Below are positions 24,494 to 32,608 of a stretch of 32,701 nucleotides of DNA, one piece after another (position 1 is the stretch's first letter; each line of letters begins with the position of its first letter). The notes below the pieces were generated by a model. The model had not been told where the DNA came from. It did no database searches and worked only from the letters and a program-made list of their open reading frames with translations. Made by a program: the position numbers and the translations under genes. Source of the stretch: an uncultured Eubacteriales bacterium (lineage in GTDB: Bacteria; Bacillota; Clostridia; Peptostreptococcales; Anaerovoracaceae); the NCBI GenBank assembly GCA_902774265.1, contig CACYHR010000038.1:1-32701 (forward strand), given 5' to 3'.

Positions 24494-26020
24494 ATGGAAA
24501 CAGTGGCAGAGCGTATTGCTCGTAAGGTAAATGAAAAGGGCGGCAGAGCGTTCTATGTCGGTGGATATGTTCGTGACCGTGTGCTCGGGATCGACAGCAA
24601 GGATGTAGATATAGAGGTCCACGGTATAGAGCCTGACAGCTTATATGAAATTCTGCAGCAGATAGGAGAACCGCTTTCATACGGCAAAAGCTTTGGCGTG
24701 TATTCGCTTGCAGGCGAGGAAATCGATATAGCGATGCCGCGCAGGGAGCGGGCCGCAGATCACGAAAACCGCGGCGCCGATGCAGCGAAGCGGCCTGCGG
24801 ATCACGAAAACCACTGTACCTGCTCTGATAAAAAAACAGCTGACTGCACAAGTACAGGAGGTTCATCTGCAGGCGTTCCCGCCAGAGGTCACAGAGATTT
24901 CGAGATCGAGATCGACCCTTATATAGGAACATATGAAGCAGCAAGGCGGCGTGATTTTACAATAAATGCACTGATGCAGGACGTCCTGACCGGAGAGATA
25001 ATCGATCATTTCGGCGGACTTGAGGATCTGCAGAACGGAATAATACGTCATATATATGCCGAAGCATTCGTTGAAGATCCCCTGAGAGTGTTAAGGGCAG
25101 CACAATTCGCGGCGCGATTCGGATTCACTGTTGCGCCGGAGACTATAGAGCTTTGCCGTGGCATTGATCTTTCGGCTCTGTCCCGCGAACGAGTTGAAGA
25201 GGAACTCAAAAAAGCACTGCTGAAGGCGGATAAGCCATCGATCTTTTTTGAAACCCTGAGAAGCATGGACCAGCTGGGGATATGGTTCACGGAACTGGAG
25301 CAGACAATTGGCCTGGAGCAGGATCCGGTATTCCATCCCGAGGGCGATGTCTGGACGCATTCGATGCAGGTACTGGACCGTGCGGCAGCTAATCGCAGCA
25401 ATGCGTCCGAACCATACAGATTCATGCTTTTTGCACTGGTGCACGACCTCGGCAAAATAAGTACGACGGAGCGGATCAAGGGCCGCATCCATTCATATGA
25501 ACATGAGACCAAAGGGCTGCCCGTTGTTGAGAGCTTTGCAAGACGCGTCACAGCTGAAAAAGGAGTGATAGATTATCTGCTCAATATGGTGCCGCTCCAC
25601 ATGAGACCGAATGTAATGGCGTATTCCAGATCCGCTGTCAAATCCACAAACAAACTCTTTGATCTGGCAGATGCCCCTGAGGATCTTATTTATTTTGCGG
25701 ATGCTGACAGACCGCTCTTCTCCGGCACGGAAGCTTTTTCGGGAGACAGTGCCTTCCTGTTTGAACGGCTGTCACTGTTCAATGAAATGATGGAAAAGCC
25801 GTATGTCATGGGCCGTGACCTGATAGATGCGGGGCTTGAACCCGGGGAGGATTTCGGAGAAATACTTGATTTCGCGCATAAACTAAGGCTTGCCGGGATC
25901 GAAAAAGAGCTCGCGCTGAAGCAGGCGCTTGCTTACGCGCGCAAGCTTCGCAGAGAGCGGGATAATCGTGCACGGCAAAGTGAGTCGACCAAGTCAGACC
26001 AAAAGAATGCGCAAACATAA
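24494..26020 (+). CDS. cca: CCA-adding tRNA nucleotidyltransferase with C-terminal HD domain
   Basis: Adds or repairs the 3' CCA end of tRNAs. The 508-residue protein has the class II head: GGYVRD at 23-28, the metal pair DVD at 37-39, the RRRDFTINAL motif near 150-160, and EDPLRVLRAAQFAARFGF for nucleotide recognition. A later HD domain contains HPEGDVWTHSMQ and LVHDLGK. Residues about 86-130 are an insert in the loop between DIAMPRRER and GHRDFEIEIDP, where relatives have only a few residues. The insert includes RAADHEN and RPADHEN, two copies 14 residues apart. No clear ribosome site precedes the ATG at 24494. The 3' end overlaps a possible upstream extension of the next gene. Confidence 0.93.
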   Translation: METVAERIARKVNEKGGRAFYVGGYVRDRVLGIDSKDVDIEVHGIEPDSLYEILQQIGEPLSYGKSFGVYSLAGEEIDIAMPRRERAADHENRGADAAKRPADHENHCTCSDKKTADCTSTGGSSAGVPARGHRDFEIEIDPYIGTYEAARRRDFTINALMQDVLTGEIIDHFGGLEDLQNGIIRHIYAEAFVEDPLRVLRAAQFAARFGFTVAPETIELCRGIDLSALSRERVEEELKKALLKADKPSIFFETLRSMDQLGIWFTELEQTIGLEQDPVFHPEGDVWTHSMQVLDRAAANRSNASEPYRFMLFALVHDLGKISTTERIKGRIHSYEHETKGLPVVESFARRVTAEKGVIDYLLNMVPLHMRPNVMAYSRSAVKSTNKLFDLADAPEDLIYFADADRPLFSGTEAFSGDSAFLFERLSLFNEMMEKPYVMGRDLIDAGLEPGEDFGEILDFAHKLRLAGIEKELALKQALAYARKLRRERDNRARQSESTKSDQKNAQT

Positions 26021-26123
26021 TGAGCAGGAATTGTTTCTATTGAGCGTAAACACGGTAAAAAGGACCGGATCATATAGGAAACGAAAAATGCCGAAAATCC
26101 GGATTCGGCTGCGGACTGAAGTA

Positions 26124-27089
26124 ATGAAAGAGGAAATATACGTCAAAAAATATATAAGTGAGGAAGATTTAAAAACTGTGTTCCCCATCAGACCTGCTGA
26201 ATGCAACAAGGGTGATTTCGGGTATGTCGCTCTGATAGGCGGGTCGTTAGAATACAGCGGCGCGATCAGGCTCGCGGCTCTGGCAAATGCTGCCATGAGA
26301 TCGGGAGCCGGAGTAGCATCTGTTGCAGCGCCGCGCAGCATATGCCCTGTCATAGCGAATTCAATTCTTGAGGCAACGCTCATACCGCTGAGCGACAGCA
26401 GCGGCAGGATGGTTTTTAAAGAGGATGAATTCGCGGCGATCTGCAGAAGGTATGACTGTATAGCCTTTGGCATGGGCATCGCAAACACGCCGGAAACGGC
26501 AAAGGCGGTGGAGTTTTTACTGCGGAATTATGAAAAAACTCTGATAATCGATGCGGACGGACTAAATGCCATGGCAAAGCTGGACCGCGAAATAATCAGA
26601 AACTCCGGGGCAAGTCTTGTTCTGACCCCGCATGTCAAGGAATTTTCGAGATTATCGGGAATGACTGTGGAGGAGATAAAAGCGGATCCCGTGAGTGCAG
26701 CGGCCAGGCTGGCTGATGAGCTGGAGGCGACAGTCCTGCTCAAAGGCAGCACTACGGTTGTTACCGAACCCTGCCGGGGAGATAGCTTAGAAAGCTTCGC
26801 GCAGAGAGACGATCCCGGTCAGGAACACAGTCGGGATCAGAAGCTCCGCAGAGTATTTCTGACTGACAGAGGATGTCCCGGCATGGCAACCGCAGGAAGC
26901 GGAGATGTCCTTTCCGGAATCCTTTCGGCAGTATGCGCGAATGCAGAAGACCTGACTCTTGCAGCAGCTGTCGGCGCTTATATAAACGGCGCTGCAGGTG
27001 AGCTGGCACAGAGCCGCCGCAGCGCAGTCACTATGACTGCTGCAGATACAGCCTCCGCCGTCGCAGAAATTATCGAAAGGTCATTATAA
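26124..27089 (+). CDS. nnrD: ADP-dependent NAD(P)H-hydrate dehydratase
   Basis: Repairs hydrated NADH and NADPH with ADP. The start MKEEIYVKKYISEEDLK is typical, so the ATG at 26124 is preferred; the ATGs at 26088 and 25929 extend upstream, the latter overlapping cca. The motifs KGDFGYVALIGGSLEYSGA, IIDADGLNA, LTPHVKEFSRL, and the catalytic GMATAGSGDVLSG (D261) are all present. Residues about 217-243 are an extra segment between TTVVTEP and VFLTDRG, where relatives have a tight turn. Its DNA contains a seven-base inverted repeat. The protein lacks the N-terminal epimerase domain found in long forms. The stop TAA begins a degenerate repeat copy. Confidence 0.9.
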   Translation: MKEEIYVKKYISEEDLKTVFPIRPAECNKGDFGYVALIGGSLEYSGAIRLAALANAAMRSGAGVASVAAPRSICPVIANSILEATLIPLSDSSGRMVFKEDEFAAICRRYDCIAFGMGIANTPETAKAVEFLLRNYEKTLIIDADGLNAMAKLDREIIRNSGASLVLTPHVKEFSRLSGMTVEEIKADPVSAAARLADELEATVLLKGSTTVVTEPCRGDSLESFAQRDDPGQEHSRDQKLRRVFLTDRGCPGMATAGSGDVLSGILSAVCANAEDLTLAAAVGAYINGAAGELAQSRRSAVTMTAADTASAVAEIIERSL

Positions 27090-27131
27090 CAGACGACGGA
27101 TGTCACCTCGGCGGATGTCACCCGACGGAAA
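27087..27131 (+). repeat. Degenerate dispersed repeat copy at the nnrD stop codon
   Basis: It begins TAACAGACGACGGATGTCACC, differing from the consensus end at few positions, and contains CGGATGTCACC twice in tandem. The first TAA is the stop codon of nnrD. Confidence 0.6.
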
Positions 27132-27201
27132 CAGCATCAATGCGGCGGCTGTGTTATTTGACCTGATCACCGGAATGGTAAGACAAGGGGAGGTAAGCAT
27201 T

Positions 27202-27510
27202 ATGAAGAATAACCCGAAAACTATAGCAGTAATATCTTATCTTACATGGATCGGCTGGATAGCAGCATTCGTCATGAGAGACGAGAATGATGAATTCGAA
27301 ACACATCACATAAATCAGTCTCTGATAATCAATCTCGGATTCATAGCGATATCCGCAATCTGGGCGGTGCCGGGAATGCCGTTAAAGGGAAGTATACACG
27401 GAATAGTGTGGTGCGGAGGAATGGTATTCTGGTGCATAGGGTTGGTGCGTGCGTTCAAAAACAGCACGCAGCCGCTGCCGCTAATAGGTGATCTTCACCT
27501 GATAAACTGA
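27202..27510 (+). CDS. Small membrane protein, DUF4870/Tic20-like
   Basis: The 102-residue protein has three hydrophobic segments (about 8-23, 43-59, 68-86), with a polar stretch RDENDEFETHHINQS after the first. A charged or polar loop with HxxQ-type residues after the first helix recalls DUF4870/Tic20-like small membrane proteins, whose function is unknown. GGGGAGGT lies seven bases before the ATG at 27202. The frame extends upstream to 27100, but that part lies over the degenerate repeat and is unlikely to be translated. It is followed by a strong terminator. Confidence 0.72.
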   Translation: MKNNPKTIAVISYLTWIGWIAAFVMRDENDEFETHHINQSLIINLGFIAISAIWAVPGMPLKGSIHGIVWCGGMVFWCIGLVRAFKNSTQPLPLIGDLHLIN

Positions 27511-27660
27511 TGTGGATAACGGCAGGGATCCCCGGGCTTTTGCAGGGGGAACTGGATCTGACAATTGATCAGCCGTATAGTCTGCTCAATTGCCGAAGAG
27601 CGATGGATACTTCTGAGACCCTTAAAATAACATCATAAAATAAAACCTGAAAATAGAAGC
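27511..27660. other. Short intergenic stretch
   Basis: No gene or promoter recognised. The segment leads to the terminator at 27661-27714. Confidence 0.35.
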
Positions 27661-27714
27661 AGCGCACCCGGGAGGATGTCCCATTCAGATCATCCTGCAC
27701 AGGTGCGCTTTTTT
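27661..27714 (+). terminator. Rho-independent terminator, two-tier hairpin
   Basis: AGCGCACC (27661-27668) pairs with GGTGCGCT (27702-27709), and AGGATG with CATCCT forms an inner stem. TTTTTT follows on the plus strand. It ends the nnrD and small membrane protein transcript; the convergent LysR gene ends 46 bases further on. Confidence 0.85.
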
Positions 27715-27759
27715 AGATGCATTTTGCATTTTCGTTGCTTTGAAGTTGTTATGTAGTTG

Positions 27760-28638
27760 TTATTTTTCGCTTTTTGTAAGATACCTTACGGCGTATTCCA
27801 GAAATTTGCGGGCGACCGATGACAGCTGATCTATAGATCTGCAGGCTATGCCGAATGTGATCTTTTCAGGCGGATCGAGCGGCAGCTTGACAATATGCTC
27901 ATTCCACCTGCATGCGCTCAGTTCGTTTACTATGCTGACACCGAGACCCTGCTGCACCATAGCCAGAGTGACAGGTGTGTCATAGGTCGTATAGGAGATT
28001 TCAGGATTTACATTATTCCTTTTTAAAATATTCAGGATCTCCAGATCCTGACCCTGCGAAGTCAGAATGAATTTATCCTGCCCGGCGCGGCTGACCGGAT
28101 AACTGCAGGCATCTGCCAACGGATGGTTTTCCGGTAAGACTGCCAGCATCTGCTCCTCAGCGAGCGGTATCCATTCATACGGCATAGGATCGGCATAGGT
28201 CAGAATGCCAAGCTCGGCCTCGCCCAGATCCAGATGCTCATAAATGTCAGAACGCACACATTCCATTATAGTTATATGTATGTCGGGATAGTCTTTGCTG
28301 AATAATCCGACTATCTCCGGCAGCCAGTTTGTAGCCGCACTCGGATAGGCAGTTATTGAAAGACTGCCTGCAAGCAGCCCCCTGACATCCGCGGCATAAT
28401 CATATATACGCTGCTCGTGAGCAAGATAATCATTGATAAGCGGAATGAGACCCCGTCCTTCGGCGGTCACTCGCACTCCTTTGGATGATCTTTCAAGCAG
28501 AGTAAGACCGAGTTCTTTTTCAAGAGAACTCACGAGCTGACTGACCGCAGAGGGAGTATAGCCGAGAGCATCAGCAGCTGCAGCCTGGCTGCCTGCCTCA
28601 GCGGCCTTGAGAAATGCATATAGTTTTTTGTTATCCAT
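27760..28638 (-). CDS. LysR-family transcriptional regulator
   Basis: The 292-residue protein has an N-terminal winged helix-turn-helix (residues 1-60; AAEAGSQAAAADALGYTPSAVSQLVSSLEKELG is the DNA-binding stretch) and a C-terminal substrate-binding domain (about 90-285). The latter has VTLAMVQQGLGVSIVNEL, typical of the effector pocket. The ATG at 28638 has an AGGGG site just upstream. LysR regulators usually control a divergent neighbour, but 604 bases separate it from the histidine kinase gene, so its target is uncertain. Effector unknown. Confidence 0.92.
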   Translation of the reverse strand: MDNKKLYAFLKAAEAGSQAAAADALGYTPSAVSQLVSSLEKELGLTLLERSSKGVRVTAEGRGLIPLINDYLAHEQRIYDYAADVRGLLAGSLSITAYPSAATNWLPEIVGLFSKDYPDIHITIMECVRSDIYEHLDLGEAELGILTYADPMPYEWIPLAEEQMLAVLPENHPLADACSYPVSRAGQDKFILTSQGQDLEILNILKRNNVNPEISYTTYDTPVTLAMVQQGLGVSIVNELSACRWNEHIVKLPLDPPEKITFGIACRSIDQLSSVARKFLEYAVRYLTKSEK

Positions 28639-29125
28639 CTTTGCCCCTATAAAAGATAAATATTCCTATTTACTGATCTCGGATCCGGAAAATCAGTCAG
28701 CCCGGAGTGGCGATTCGGAACCCGGAAACGCCGTCCTAAATAATAATTCAGTTCCGATGTAAAAAACTAATTGATAATTCCGATGTAAGAGTATCTGTCT
28801 ATTCAGAAATGCACATTCAGAAATCGAAAAACCCATATTCTTTGAACAGATTCCGGTGCCTCTGATCAAACGGTATAGTTATGCTGCATTTATACTGTAT
28901 AAAAAACATAAACTCTTCCATAATGGCAGAGTCAAGAAGCGGTATTAAGTAAAACATCGGACCGTTATTAAGAAATTTGATGCTTTTTATAAATGCTTCA
29001 GCCTTTTTTAACGCCAAAAATTGCTGCCTGAAGCCGGATAATCGCCTGCAGCTATTGACTCTCGGATTGTCCTACACATTATGATTAACATATCATCCCA
29101 TAAAGATGATATTGATAATAATGAG
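28639..29125. other. Intergenic region with an uncertain small reading frame
   Basis: A 66-codon frame lies on the minus strand at 28817-29017. It encodes a peptide with a hydrophobic stretch (GPMFYLIPLLDSAIMEEFMF) and a basic start, but shows no ribosome site and matches nothing I recognise. It may be a decayed gene remnant or chance. The rest of the region is AT-rich. Confidence 0.3.
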
Positions 29126-29171
29126 TGAAAAAGCATGGATGCGGTCTGCCGGCTGCGTACATGCTTTTTCA
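29126..29171. terminator. Strong hairpin upstream of the histidine kinase promoter
   Basis: TGAAAAAGCATG (29126-29137) pairs perfectly with CATGCTTTTTCA (29160-29171), with CGG and CCG stacked inside. A-run and T-run arms are typical of a bidirectional terminator. There is no clear gene immediately upstream on either strand that it would end, except the uncertain frame at 28817. Confidence 0.55.
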
Positions 29172-29214
29172 TTGTTCCAATTACCCTGAATAGTATGCAT
29201 ATGAGCAGATACTA

Positions 29215-29223
29215 TGTTATAAT
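29215..29223 (+). promoter_or_regulatory. Extended -10 promoter for the signalling operon
   Basis: TGTTATAAT is a perfect extended -10 element. Transcription would start near 29230, about 55 bases before the preferred kinase start. Confidence 0.6.
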
Positions 29224-29284
29224 ACTTCTGATTATGTAACAAATGCGTGATTACAATTCGCATATGTATTCGGGGACAGAAATT

Positions 29285-30802
29285 ATGATTTTTATCATAG
29301 ACCTGATGATCTTTCTGGGCAGTGCCCTGATGGTCTGGAATATATGGCGTTACATCCGCTTCATACGCATGGTCAGCCAAAAAGGCAACTGGGATAAAGA
29401 AAAGATAGGCCTTCAGATCCCTCTGGTTCTGCTTATCGGATTCCTGATCGGCTATGTGGTGGTTGGCGTATTCGGAAATCCCGATATCGTAATGTCGGGC
29501 ATCCTTTTCTTTGGAAGCGTATTCGTATTTTTGATGGTAAATATGATAGCGCGTGTTACCGTGCATATACAGACAACTGAGCATCTCGAGGCAAAGCTGA
29601 TGGCTGCCGAGGAGAGCAATAAGGCCAAAACGTCCTTCCTTTCCAACATGAGCCATGAGATACGTACGCCGATGAACGCCATCATCGGAATAGATACAAT
29701 AGCACTGAGAGAACCTGATCTGAACGAAGAGACGAGAAGCCAGTTCCTCAAGATAGATGCAAGCGCAAGACATCTGCTGTCACTGATCAACGACATTCTG
29801 GACATGAGCCGTATAGAATCCGGTCAGATGATGATGCGCGAAGAGCCTATGGTCATGGACGATGTCATCGGGCAGGTCAGCAGCATTATCCATACCCAGT
29901 GCGAGGAAAAAGGCCTCAAGTATGAGTACGAGATACACGGTCGCGATGACAGCTCGATGATGGAAGACGCGTGCTGCATGGGCGACGAGATCAAAGTCAA
30001 GCAGGTGCTTATAAACATACTCGGCAACGCGGTCAAATATACGCCTGCACCGGGCAAAGTGTCGCTTATCGTAGAGGAGCAGAATTGCTGTGCCGGCAAA
30101 TGCGATGGCAGCGGCTGTCATGTAAGATTTACAATAAAAGATACAGGAATAGGAATAGATGAAGAATTCCTCCCGCATATCTTCGATACCTTCTCGCAGG
30201 AGGATGTTTCGATGACGAGCCGGTACGGAGGCAGCGGACTCGGAATGGCTATCACAAAGAATCTTGTAGACATGATGGGCGGGACCATCAGTGTTGAGAG
30301 CCGCAAGGGCAAGGGCTCCACGTTCACAGTGGATCTCGATTTCAAACCGCTCAGCAGGGAAGCCCTGGAGGAGATAAGGGCGAAACATGAAGACAAAAAC
30401 GATTTCAGCCTTGCCGGCCGCAGGATACTATTTGCCGAGGATGTGGAGATTAACGCTGAGATACTCTGTGATCTGCTCGAACTTGAAGACATGGAAACTG
30501 ACTGGGCTAAAGACGGTCAGATAGCTGTCGATACATTCCTGCAGAGTGAACCGGGATACTACGATGCGATAATCATGGATATGCGTATGCCGGTGATGGA
30601 CGGAGTTACGGCAGCCAGGATCATTAGAGGCCTGGATAGAGAAGATGCAAAGACTATACCGATCATTGCCCTTACAGCAAACGCATTTTATAAAGATATA
30701 CGTGCGTGCCTCGATGCCGGAATGGACGTGCATCTGTCCAAGCCGGTGGATGCAGATCTGCTGAACGATACACTTAAGAAGATGATCGGCCACGATGCAT
30801 AA
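29285..30802 (+). CDS. Membrane hybrid histidine kinase with C-terminal receiver
   Basis: The 505-residue protein starts with three hydrophobic helices (about 2-20, 43-63, 71-90) and no large external sensor. Next is a short coiled linker, then the kinase: H-box SHEIRTPMNAIIG with phosphorylated H124, N-box NILGNAVKYTP (N248), DTGIGI, and GGSGLGMAITKNL. A receiver domain follows (about 378-505) with the acidic pair in ILFAEDVEIN, phosphoacceptor D432 in IIMDMRMPVMDG, and K486. No HPt domain is attached. An insert in the ATPase domain carries NCCAGKCDGSGCHV (268-278), four cysteines. The ATG at 29285 has GGGG upstream; ATGs at 29264 and 29243 are alternatives. It shares an operon with the EAL gene. 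Confidence 0.9.
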   Translation: MIFIIDLMIFLGSALMVWNIWRYIRFIRMVSQKGNWDKEKIGLQIPLVLLIGFLIGYVVVGVFGNPDIVMSGILFFGSVFVFLMVNMIARVTVHIQTTEHLEAKLMAAEESNKAKTSFLSNMSHEIRTPMNAIIGIDTIALREPDLNEETRSQFLKIDASARHLLSLINDILDMSRIESGQMMMREEPMVMDDVIGQVSSIIHTQCEEKGLKYEYEIHGRDDSSMMEDACCMGDEIKVKQVLINILGNAVKYTPAPGKVSLIVEEQNCCAGKCDGSGCHVRFTIKDTGIGIDEEFLPHIFDTFSQEDVSMTSRYGGSGLGMAITKNLVDMMGGTISVESRKGKGSTFTVDLDFKPLSREALEEIRAKHEDKNDFSLAGRRILFAEDVEINAEILCDLLELEDMETDWAKDGQIAVDTFLQSEPGYYDAIIMDMRMPVMDGVTAARIIRGLDREDAKTIPIIALTANAFYKDIRACLDAGMDVHLSKPVDADLLNDTLKKMIGHDA

Positions 30803-30898
30803 TGCGCAATCAAAAAACACAACACGATAAGCCGGTGATTAAAACATGCCGCATTATATTAATGCAGCGCACCTCCGCTTACCTGAGGGAGTCAGATA

Positions 30899-32608
30899 AT
30901 GATAAAATCCAGTGAATTAAACAGACGACATCTCGTTCTCGTTGTTGAAGATCAGGAGATCAACCGGGATATACTCGGAGATATACTCGAGAAAAAGTAT
31001 GATCTGATTTATGCCGAGAACGGTGAGATAGGAATGAAACTGATCAGAGAAAAAGCGGATCAGCTTTCCATTGTGCTGCTGGATCTTATAATGCCTGTCA
31101 TGGATGGATTCGAAGTGCTGCGTCAGATGCAGGATGATCCGGAACTGTGCGAGATACCGGTCATAGTTCTGACAGCCGAAAAAAAGGCCGAACTTGAGGC
31201 TCTTAAGCTGGGAGCCTCGGATTTCATCACCAAACCTTTTGATATGGATGAGATCGTTCGGGCCCGTGTAGGAAAGCATATAGAACTGAACGAACGCCGC
31301 CAGCTGATACGCTCTGCGGAAAGAGACCATCTTACCGGCCTCTACACCAAAGGATTTTTCTTCGAGTACGCCGATCAGATCGTCAAATATCATCCTGAAT
31401 ACAAAATGGATGCCGTTGTCATCGATATTGACAGGTTCCACTCCGTAAACGAGTTCAACGGCAGAGAATTCGGCGACAAAGTTCTCAAAAAGCTTGCGGA
31501 AGGCATAAAGGAGTTCCTCAGGACCACAGACGGTATCGCCAGCAGGATAGAGGGCGACCGTTTTGACATATTCTGCCTGCATCGTGAGAGCGGTGAATAC
31601 GCGGAAATACTTGAAAAACTGCAGGGCGACATCGAGAATATGTCCGAAAATGCGAGCATCAGGCTCAGGATGGGAGTCACACCATACAGAGAGGGCGTCT
31701 CTCCATCGGCGATGTTCGACCGTGCCAGAGTAGCCTGCAATATGATCCGCGGGAGCAATAAGGATCATCTCATGATCTTCGATGAGGACATGCGCCAGAT
31801 GGAGATGTACCAGCAGAGACTTCTCAATGATCTCAGCTGGGCGATAGAAGATAAACAGTTCGTTGTCTATTATCAGCCAAAATACGACATACAGGCCGAT
31901 CCGCCGCGGCTCACCAGCGCCGAGGCCCTGGTGAGGTGGAAGCACCCCGAGCTCGGCATGATCTCACCGGGGGATTTCATCCCGCTGTTTGAGAATAACG
32001 GAGTAATAAATCAGGTTGACAGCTATGTATGGTCCGTTGCGGCCGGTCAGATTGCTGAATGGAGAGATAAACTCGGATATCTGCTGCCGCTGTCCGTCAA
32101 CCTGTCGCGTACAGAGATATTCGATCCTAAGCTCGAAACATATCTCGAAACACTGCTCAAAGAGAACAAGCTGACATCGCACGATCTAAAGCTCGAGGTT
32201 ACTGAATCGGCATATACGGACAATGCAGCGGAACTCATAGAGATCGTGGATGAGCTCCGGAAGGCGGGATTCGAGATCGAGATGGACGATTTCGGCTCGG
32301 GTTATTCATCCCTAAACATGCTATCATCAATGCCGATAGATGTACTCAAGATGGACATGAAATTCATACGCAACCTCGAAGCGGATATCAGGAATTTCCG
32401 CATGATAGAGCTAATACTCGACATTGCGAAATTCCTTGAGGTACCGGTCGTAGCGGAAGGCGTCGAGACAGAGGAACAGGTGAAGATGCTCAAAGACGCC
32501 GACTGCGAGCTCGTGCAGGGTTTCTATTTCTCAAGACCGCTGCCGGCGGTTGAGATCGAATCTCTGATTATCAAAGAGATGAACACAAAACGCGATCAGG
32601 AACAATAA
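30899..32608 (+). CDS. Response regulator with degenerate GGDEF and intact EAL domain (c-di-GMP phosphodiesterase)
   Basis: The 569-residue protein is REC-GGDEF-EAL. The receiver (10-125) has phosphoacceptor D62 in VLLDLIMPVMDG and K112 in TKPFD. The GGDEF domain (about 140-298) reads EGDRF at 218-222, so it should not make c-di-GMP but could bind GTP. The EAL domain (about 306-560) has E342-A-L, the metal residues in EVTES (E436), DDFGSGYSS (D463, D464), KMDMKF (K484, D486), and VAEGVET (E520, E523). It should break down c-di-GMP when the receiver is phosphorylated, probably by the kinase 96 bases upstream. GAGGGAG precedes the ATG. Its TAA stop is the first three bases of a dispersed repeat copy. 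Confidence 0.93.
   Translation: MIKSSELNRRHLVLVVEDQEINRDILGDILEKKYDLIYAENGEIGMKLIREKADQLSIVLLDLIMPVMDGFEVLRQMQDDPELCEIPVIVLTAEKKAELEALKLGASDFITKPFDMDEIVRARVGKHIELNERRQLIRSAERDHLTGLYTKGFFFEYADQIVKYHPEYKMDAVVIDIDRFHSVNEFNGREFGDKVLKKLAEGIKEFLRTTDGIASRIEGDRFDIFCLHRESGEYAEILEKLQGDIENMSENASIRLRMGVTPYREGVSPSAMFDRARVACNMIRGSNKDHLMIFDEDMRQMEMYQQRLLNDLSWAIEDKQFVVYYQPKYDIQADPPRLTSAEALVRWKHPELGMISPGDFIPLFENNGVINQVDSYVWSVAAGQIAEWRDKLGYLLPLSVNLSRTEIFDPKLETYLETLLKENKLTSHDLKLEVTESAYTDNAAELIEIVDELRKAGFEIEMDDFGSGYSSLNMLSSMPIDVLKMDMKFIRNLEADIRNFRMIELILDIAKFLEVPVVAEGVETEEQVKMLKDADCELVQGFYFSRPLPAVEIESLIIKEMNTKRDQEQ

Noticed and set aside
25929-26123. Upstream extension of nnrD overlapping cca
   Set aside because: The added 65 residues are basic and unlike the family. 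MKEEIYVKKYISEEDLK is the expected start.
28817-29017. Small minus-strand gene
   Set aside because: No ribosome site and no recognisable family. Kept only as a note on the intergenic region.
30917-31945. 342-codon open frame on the minus strand
   Set aside because: It is the antisense shadow of the REC-GGDEF-EAL gene, whose motifs are unmistakable.
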